From Siphonodentalium dalli (taxonomy: Eukaryota > Mollusca > Scaphopoda > Gadilida > Siphonodentaliidae): DNA of 64,000 nt. The translations under genes and the position numbers were made by a program. Position 1 is the first letter of the stretch. Each line of letters begins with the position of its first letter. Below the pieces are notes generated by a model, which did no database searches, was not told where the DNA came from, and saw only the letters and a program-made list of their open reading frames with translations. Shown one piece after another: positions 59,401 to 64,000 of the stretch. The DNA lies in the NCBI GenBank assembly GCA_032622095.1, contig CP136066.1:146907559-146971558 (forward strand), written 5' to 3'.

Positions 59401-60568
59401 AAGTAGCCTCATAATAATGCCCCATTTCAGTTCAGTTTTAAAGTTTTGTCCATTTACGTACAAAAAACTTGGTCAGAATCCCAAAAGAAGATTTTGGCAA
59501 AATTCCATACTGCATCCTTTATAATTAATTTGTCCTGCCTCATAAGTAACAAAGTGAGTCACAATGTGCTACCTTTTGGGAACATCAGAGAATAATATTC
59601 GGGATATATATATATATGAAAAATCACCTTTTTTACCAAATTTGGTTACCATTTTGCAAACCATCTTGAGTAATGTTGTCGCAAAACAGATCAGTGTGAC
59701 CCATTTAAGACAGATGAAAACAATAAACACTTTCGATACCAAAGATAGTTCCATTTTACTTGAGAAAATCGTACATGTATTAGCCTGAAAAGTAATTTTT
59801 GTCGATTTTGATGTCAAGTTTGTGATAGAAAATCCAATAATTCTGGTAATGTCAGTGTTTAAAATAGTAACAATTAACCAAGGTGCATCAGAAATGGTAG
59901 TATTCAATATCTATAAGACAGATTAGTCATTTTTTCATCAACCACAACTTGTATGCGGTTGCATGACTCGCTGGGGCAATATTTATATTTTTTCCATATT
60001 TTGGCTTCCATTTTTGGCAGCCATTTTGAGCCAAAGTGACAATTTGGGTGTGATTTGGGTAAATATTTATACCGTGTTCCGTAAAATCGAATTTTTAAGG
60101 AATCGGAAGTGGCAGGGAGCCCATGAATGGCATATTTCATTGCTCCAATGGTCAGTTAAGATGACCAATACAAAATAAAGTTACAATTCTCAAACAGTTC
60201 CAAAAAGCAGAACTGTTTTTAAAGATATTAGAGAAAAAACGTCAATGTTTGTAATTTTGGCGTCCATTATGGTGGCCATTTTGGATTATCGTAGACAAAT
60301 TGAATGTGGATACAAAGGCGGACATCCATGGTATCACTTCGACAATCTACAGTGTCTATATATCCTTGAATATAGCCATTATATTTCATATAAAATAGAT
60401 ACCCCTAAATATCCAATTTTCGTAATGTCAAGGTCAATTTGAAGGTCAATGGGTCACCAAAATCATGGAACCAACTAACTAAATGATGTGGACCACATAC
60501 CCAACCAACCCTGAAAGTTTCATGCTTTTATCCAAAAGTGAACGATTTTGTGTTAAGCTACTCCACTA
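56408..60568. mobile_element. 4.16-kb element with inverted arms of about 1.1 kb
   Basis: Starts TAGTGGAGTCGCTTA and ends with the inverse of TAGTGGAGTAGCTTA. TAA flanks both sides (56405-56407, 60569-60571), a duplication typical of PIF/Harbinger-type elements. The arms (56408-57450 and about 59400-60568) match each other in inverse along most of their length. For example, the TTCGATTTTAC segment near 56.9 kb pairs with 60.08 kb, and AAAGGATGCAGTATGGAA near 57.35 kb pairs with 59.51 kb. The loop holds the minisatellite at 57600-59260. It splits a dispersed repeat that is uninterrupted at 15.9-16.15 kb. No transposase frame. Confidence 0.8.
57600..59260. repeat. Degenerate minisatellite
   Basis: Units of about 36-45 bp around GTGTATATGTATAC, ATGGAGTGACTRTATGGTCA and TGGGTGTG repeat with much drift. 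The minus strand gives open frames rich in HIHHTHDH-like text, which follow from the repeat and are not genes. It forms the loop of the 56408-60568 element. Confidence 0.8.
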
Positions 60569-61208
60569 TAAGTATATATGGGGACGGGAATCAGGACATT
60601 CATACAGTGAGTTCGCAAAACAGATACACAGAAGAAAACATTATAAGTATACTTATTTATATAGATGCGCATATATTCTTGCAAACTGAGGGCCCTTGAA
60701 TCGTTAGAGGATGGCATGTCAGACTGGGTAATGTATTATAACACAAGAAAGATACAATTTGTCAAGAAAGATGGAAATACGTTGAAGACCTATTCGAAAT
60801 AGTGGTGACAGTGTGCAGTCAAATATAGTTTCTTCTGAGCTAAAAGAAAACAGTCATTAGCACATGACTTTTCAGGATCCTCTAATACTGGAATCTGACA
60901 AGGGTATATATCATCCGATACAGATAATTTATTTAATTTTTAGAACAGACTCGTAGCCTAACATAAAGAACAAATAAAAACCTCGCTCTGTGTCGGTTAC
61001 ATGTAGCTGATATATATAGCAACTTTTATTTTAAACTGAGAATAATTGGACACAACAACACCATGGTCAGATGACAGGGCATTTCTTTAAAACAGATTGA
61101 TCAACAAGACTATTCTCTATTCCCACCAGATGCATGTCCACACTACACAGCAGAGGGTATCACCTCAGTTTAACCTGAGCAACGCCGGGTAACCCTGCTT
61201 ATAGTGTA

Positions 61209-61450
61209 TGATAAAATCGGAAATGAGTCGGAATTTCTATTAAATTTATCGGGGTGAGAGCAAGCTATGGTCGCTATCCCATTGAGGGAACATTCTGCTT
61301 TGCGAAGTTATGTTTTGAATAGTGGATATCACCATTTAACTGTGAGATATATAGCTTCATCTGAGGGAAGATATGTTCATTTCTCAAAACCGCAATTCTC
61401 GGGTTTGGTGATACCCTCGGGTTTGGCGATACCACGTACACGGGGTGAAG
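61209..61450 (-). repeat. Inverted repeat R4, right copy
   Basis: Inverse of 54335-54590, about 6.6 kb away, with few differences by eye. The pair brackets the R1 copy and the 4.16-kb element. Confidence 0.8.
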
Positions 61451-61639
61451 ATGGGAAGGAATGGCGATGGGTGAACGAAGGGAGGGACATTCTAGTAGAC
61501 ACGAGAAGACAAGACCCATTAACGCACCCCAAATCGAACGTGTTAAAAGTCCATGATGGACCAATACACCCCTGATGTGACTAGATCTTCTAGAGGAGAA
61601 TTATATAGTAACATTAAAGAACATCTCAAACCTGATGCA

Positions 61640-61952
61640 TATTTATCCGAGATTCTTTTAACCATGGCTAGCTATATACTGAGACTGCGCTCTATAGTAA
61701 TATTCACAGCCTCCCGGTCGAAACATGGAGGTGGAAACGGGAGGGGTGAAGATTAGAACATGTAACCTCTGTGAAGACGCCATTGGTGATGAATTCCACT
61801 TCGCGATTGAATGTGACAAACTTTATGATCTTAGAACTAAATATATACCGGAATGTTATTGGAATCCACCGATAAGAGCACAAATTTACCAGCTTATGAC
61901 TGTACAAAATATACCCGGCCGTTTTAACACGACTACGTGCCTGTGTTTATAA
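61640..61952 (+). mobile_element. LINE C-terminal zinc-knuckle fragment
   Basis: The plus strand reads RTCNLCEDAIGDEFHFAIEC followed by a YIPECYWNPP-like segment, the CxxC...DE.HF...C motif at the end of many LINE ORF2 proteins. A preceding ILRLRS segment near 61.67 kb is in a different frame, so at least one frameshift is present. Non-functional relic. Confidence 0.6.
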
Positions 61953-61989
61953 AGCTTGGATTCAAAATATTGGAAACCCGATAAGTAAT

Positions 61990-62078
61990 GGTTAGAGCAC
62001 AAGAATAGTTCTTTACCAGAGTAAATCGAGTCGGAGACGATATTTATTCTGGTAAAGAACTATTCGCGTGCTCTGACC
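61990..62078. repeat. Hairpin with 37-bp arms
   Basis: 61990-62026 pairs with 62042-62078 with about four mismatches (core GAATAGTTCTTTACCAGA). The loop is 15 bp. Unrelated in sequence to the hairpin at 48603-48737. Confidence 0.75.
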
Positions 62079-62079
62079 G

Positions 62080-63350
62080 ACTTAGAGCACAATTGACCGC
62101 ACATAATGCGATTATCTCGAAATACGAAATTGATCGTGCGTTGAACACGACGTACAATCCGTGCGCTGGCCGAGATGAACACAATGACCCGTTAGCCACA
62201 CCAATCATCGTGGTTACCCATGCAGTGATCGCCGTTGAATGTGAATAAATATGTCCGAAACGACACGGATTAACGTGTGACACGTTTTCACAAACCAAGT
62301 CACTCGCAGATGTGTTTGGAAAGTCAAATGTGGAAGTCGCATGATTGTGTCTTACTATTATTATATACATTGTATAAATGGATCATGAATTCCGAAGAAG
62401 TCTGTCTGCCAGAATGATGACATGGAATTTGACCTGTAACCAACAACCAACTACTTTTGCCAAAGGTAATGCTGCACATCATTATTATGTGACAAACGTG
62501 TCGCCTTTTCAAGAAACTGTTTCGAAATTACTACCATAATAGTCCATTGGTTCCTCCAGATTCTCCAGATACAAGTTCTGTTGTTAGATATATCGGATAT
62601 GTGGAGCGCTATATTGTGAAGTGGTCATTCTGTTGGATCATTGGATCTATCACTATATTTAGTGGTTCTAAATGTAAATGTTAATTCGTTTAGTTTCATC
62701 GTTGGATTAGTGGTCCTGAGAATATTTTCGGAACTGGATAAGTTTTGTGGAATAATTATAATAAATGTAATTATGCTACTAGTTAATAAATAATTCAACC
62801 AATGCATGTGCTACTATTGTCACCCCCGCCCCCCCCCCCCCCCCGTTCGTCCTGTTGATGTATTATATATATAGATATTGTAATTTTGGTAAATCACACC
62901 CAATTCCCAAGGCTGGCAAACTAATATTTCAGTGATATCCCATTGTTCGACACGCGCCACTCTTAACAAACAAATCGCGCGGTCGTTTCAATGTAGCTTC
63001 AGGTATTATACAAGAGGACATGCATCCCCCACCCGCACTCCCCTTATACGCCGTCCCTATATATGTGCCTGCTTATTTCACCCAAACCTTGGGTGTTTAT
63101 TTCACACCACTTTCTGGGATGACCTGTGTGTCGACTGAGAACCTGCGTGCCAATTGAGGAGAACACGCGAAGGATTTGTGTAAATGTTAGCCCAAACGAC
63201 ATTTCGAAGTAACGACTGCTTTGTTGTTTATTTCGAGGAATAATACCGCATCATATGAATTCAGCCCAAATATATTGACAGGTGTCAAGGGTCTAACTCT
63301 ATACTGAGCAATAAAAAACTAATATAATAAATACCGAGTATATTTAATTT
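62080..63350. other. Unassigned sequence
   Basis: A poly-C run lies at about 62823-62844. The 108-codon minus frame at 62044-62370 has no known motif. Nothing else seen. Confidence 0.35.
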
Positions 63351-63359
63351 AACGCCAAT

Positions 63360-63860
63360 GGGTCGTTTATGTGCGTTTAAGAGTGTATATATACCTAAAG
63401 CAAAGTCAAATAACGATCTTAAAATGAATTGCCCGGTATATTTTATTAGTTATCAGAGTTACCAGGGTCGTAGTTGCATAAATTACAATATATTTTTATG
63501 CTAAGATAATTGCGTGGTAATTTGTTTGTAATGGATTGATCGGTATTCAGGTTAACACAAATCCCATATATGGAAATTCCAAATATGGAAAGTGACTTGC
63601 GCATGCGCAAAACAGATACAATGGTCTTACTAAAAACGAAGCAATACACGATTGATATCAACAATCACCGACGCAGTTAAATAATGACATTAGATGGTCG
63701 TGTATTTCGTCTTTAAGAGTGTGTTAATGTCTAAATCGTGTGATTAACTACTTAAAAATTATTTCGACTACATATTTCGATAATTATCAGGTCCGCAGTT
63801 CGATCATGAACATATTTCTGATTTTTATGTTAAGATTATTGCTTGGTATTTCACACTTTT
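63360..63860 (+). repeat. Diverged direct duplication
   Basis: 63360-63540 and 63693-63860 share CTTTAAGAGTGTG, a TTATCAG...GT segment and TTATGYTAAGATWATTGC in the same order. Non-coding. Confidence 0.5.
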
Positions 63861-64000
63861 TCTCCGAGTCGAGCCGGGGCTGGAGTACACTTTTTAGTGA
63901 CCATAAATCTATACCTTCCGTTTACCGAATAACCGAAGAAATGTTGTCAACTTTTTCCACGTTTATTCTCACTTATACCGTGTTTATATCCGTTTTATCC

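Larger units (their letters stand above)
55820..61150 (+). repeat. Dispersed repeat R1, copy interrupted by the 4.16-kb element
   Basis: Segments 55820-56404 and 60569-61090 align with 15290-16630 as one R1 copy once the 56408-60568 insertion is removed. Non-coding. Confidence 0.65.

Noticed and set aside
61267-61575. 102-codon plus-strand frame
   Set aside because: It reads the R4 inverted repeat; the other copy gives the mirrored frame.

Overview
This window is animal genomic DNA, A+T-rich and crowded with repeats. It has long introns with canonical GT/AG borders, decayed LINE copies, many short inverted-repeat transposons and long poly-G/poly-C runs. Several repeat types resemble ones I associate with bivalves and other lophotrochozoans: arrays around 'gagttatggccctt', arrays of TTCGTGGCCACGAA, and the 'attccgaaggttc' foldback. 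A marine lophotrochozoan, perhaps a mollusc, is my best guess; it is an inference, not an identification.

The clear protein-coding gene is a plus-strand type I polyketide synthase / FAS-like megasynthase at 18755-38838. Four small exons carry most of the ketosynthase (KS). One 5.2 kb terminal exon carries the end of KS, then acyltransferase (AT), dehydratase (DH), a structural pseudo-ketoreductase half, a degenerate enoylreductase (ER), a ketoreductase (KR) with an intact motif set, and an acyl carrier protein (ACP). It stops directly after the ACP, with no thioesterase. The five exons join in frame to 1974 residues. The first part of KS (roughly 90-100 residues by family norm) is not visible upstream. 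The predicted enzyme would condense, ketoreduce and dehydrate but not enoyl-reduce, so a polyene or unsaturated polyketide released in trans is the simplest inference.

Left part (1-18.7 kb): dispersed repeats, a hAT-like element (8002-9171, 8-bp target duplication), tandem arrays, a hairpin of about 550 bp, and the first copy of an inverted-repeat transposon family with 3-bp target duplications (16635-18430). Introns (18.9-33.6 kb): a second copy (25299-26917) nested in a TA-flanked element, a 161-bp tandem array and a LINE tail. Right part (38.8-64 kb): a decayed antisense LINE (40.6-43.1 kb), a diverged third member of the 3-bp family (44836-47034), a foldback element with 9-bp duplication (50635-51613), an unrecognised minus-strand open frame of up to about 366 codons with a polyadenylation signal (52.9-54.0 kb), and a 4161-bp element with arms of about 1.1 kb around a minisatellite (56408-60568). 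Repeat copies in opposite orientation at about 4.8-6.0 kb and 50.1-52.4 kb lie on either side of the synthase gene.

The transposon boundaries are unusually well supported, because several insertions interrupt another repeat whose uninterrupted copy is also in this window. No tRNA, rRNA, CRISPR or bacterial-type operon was seen.
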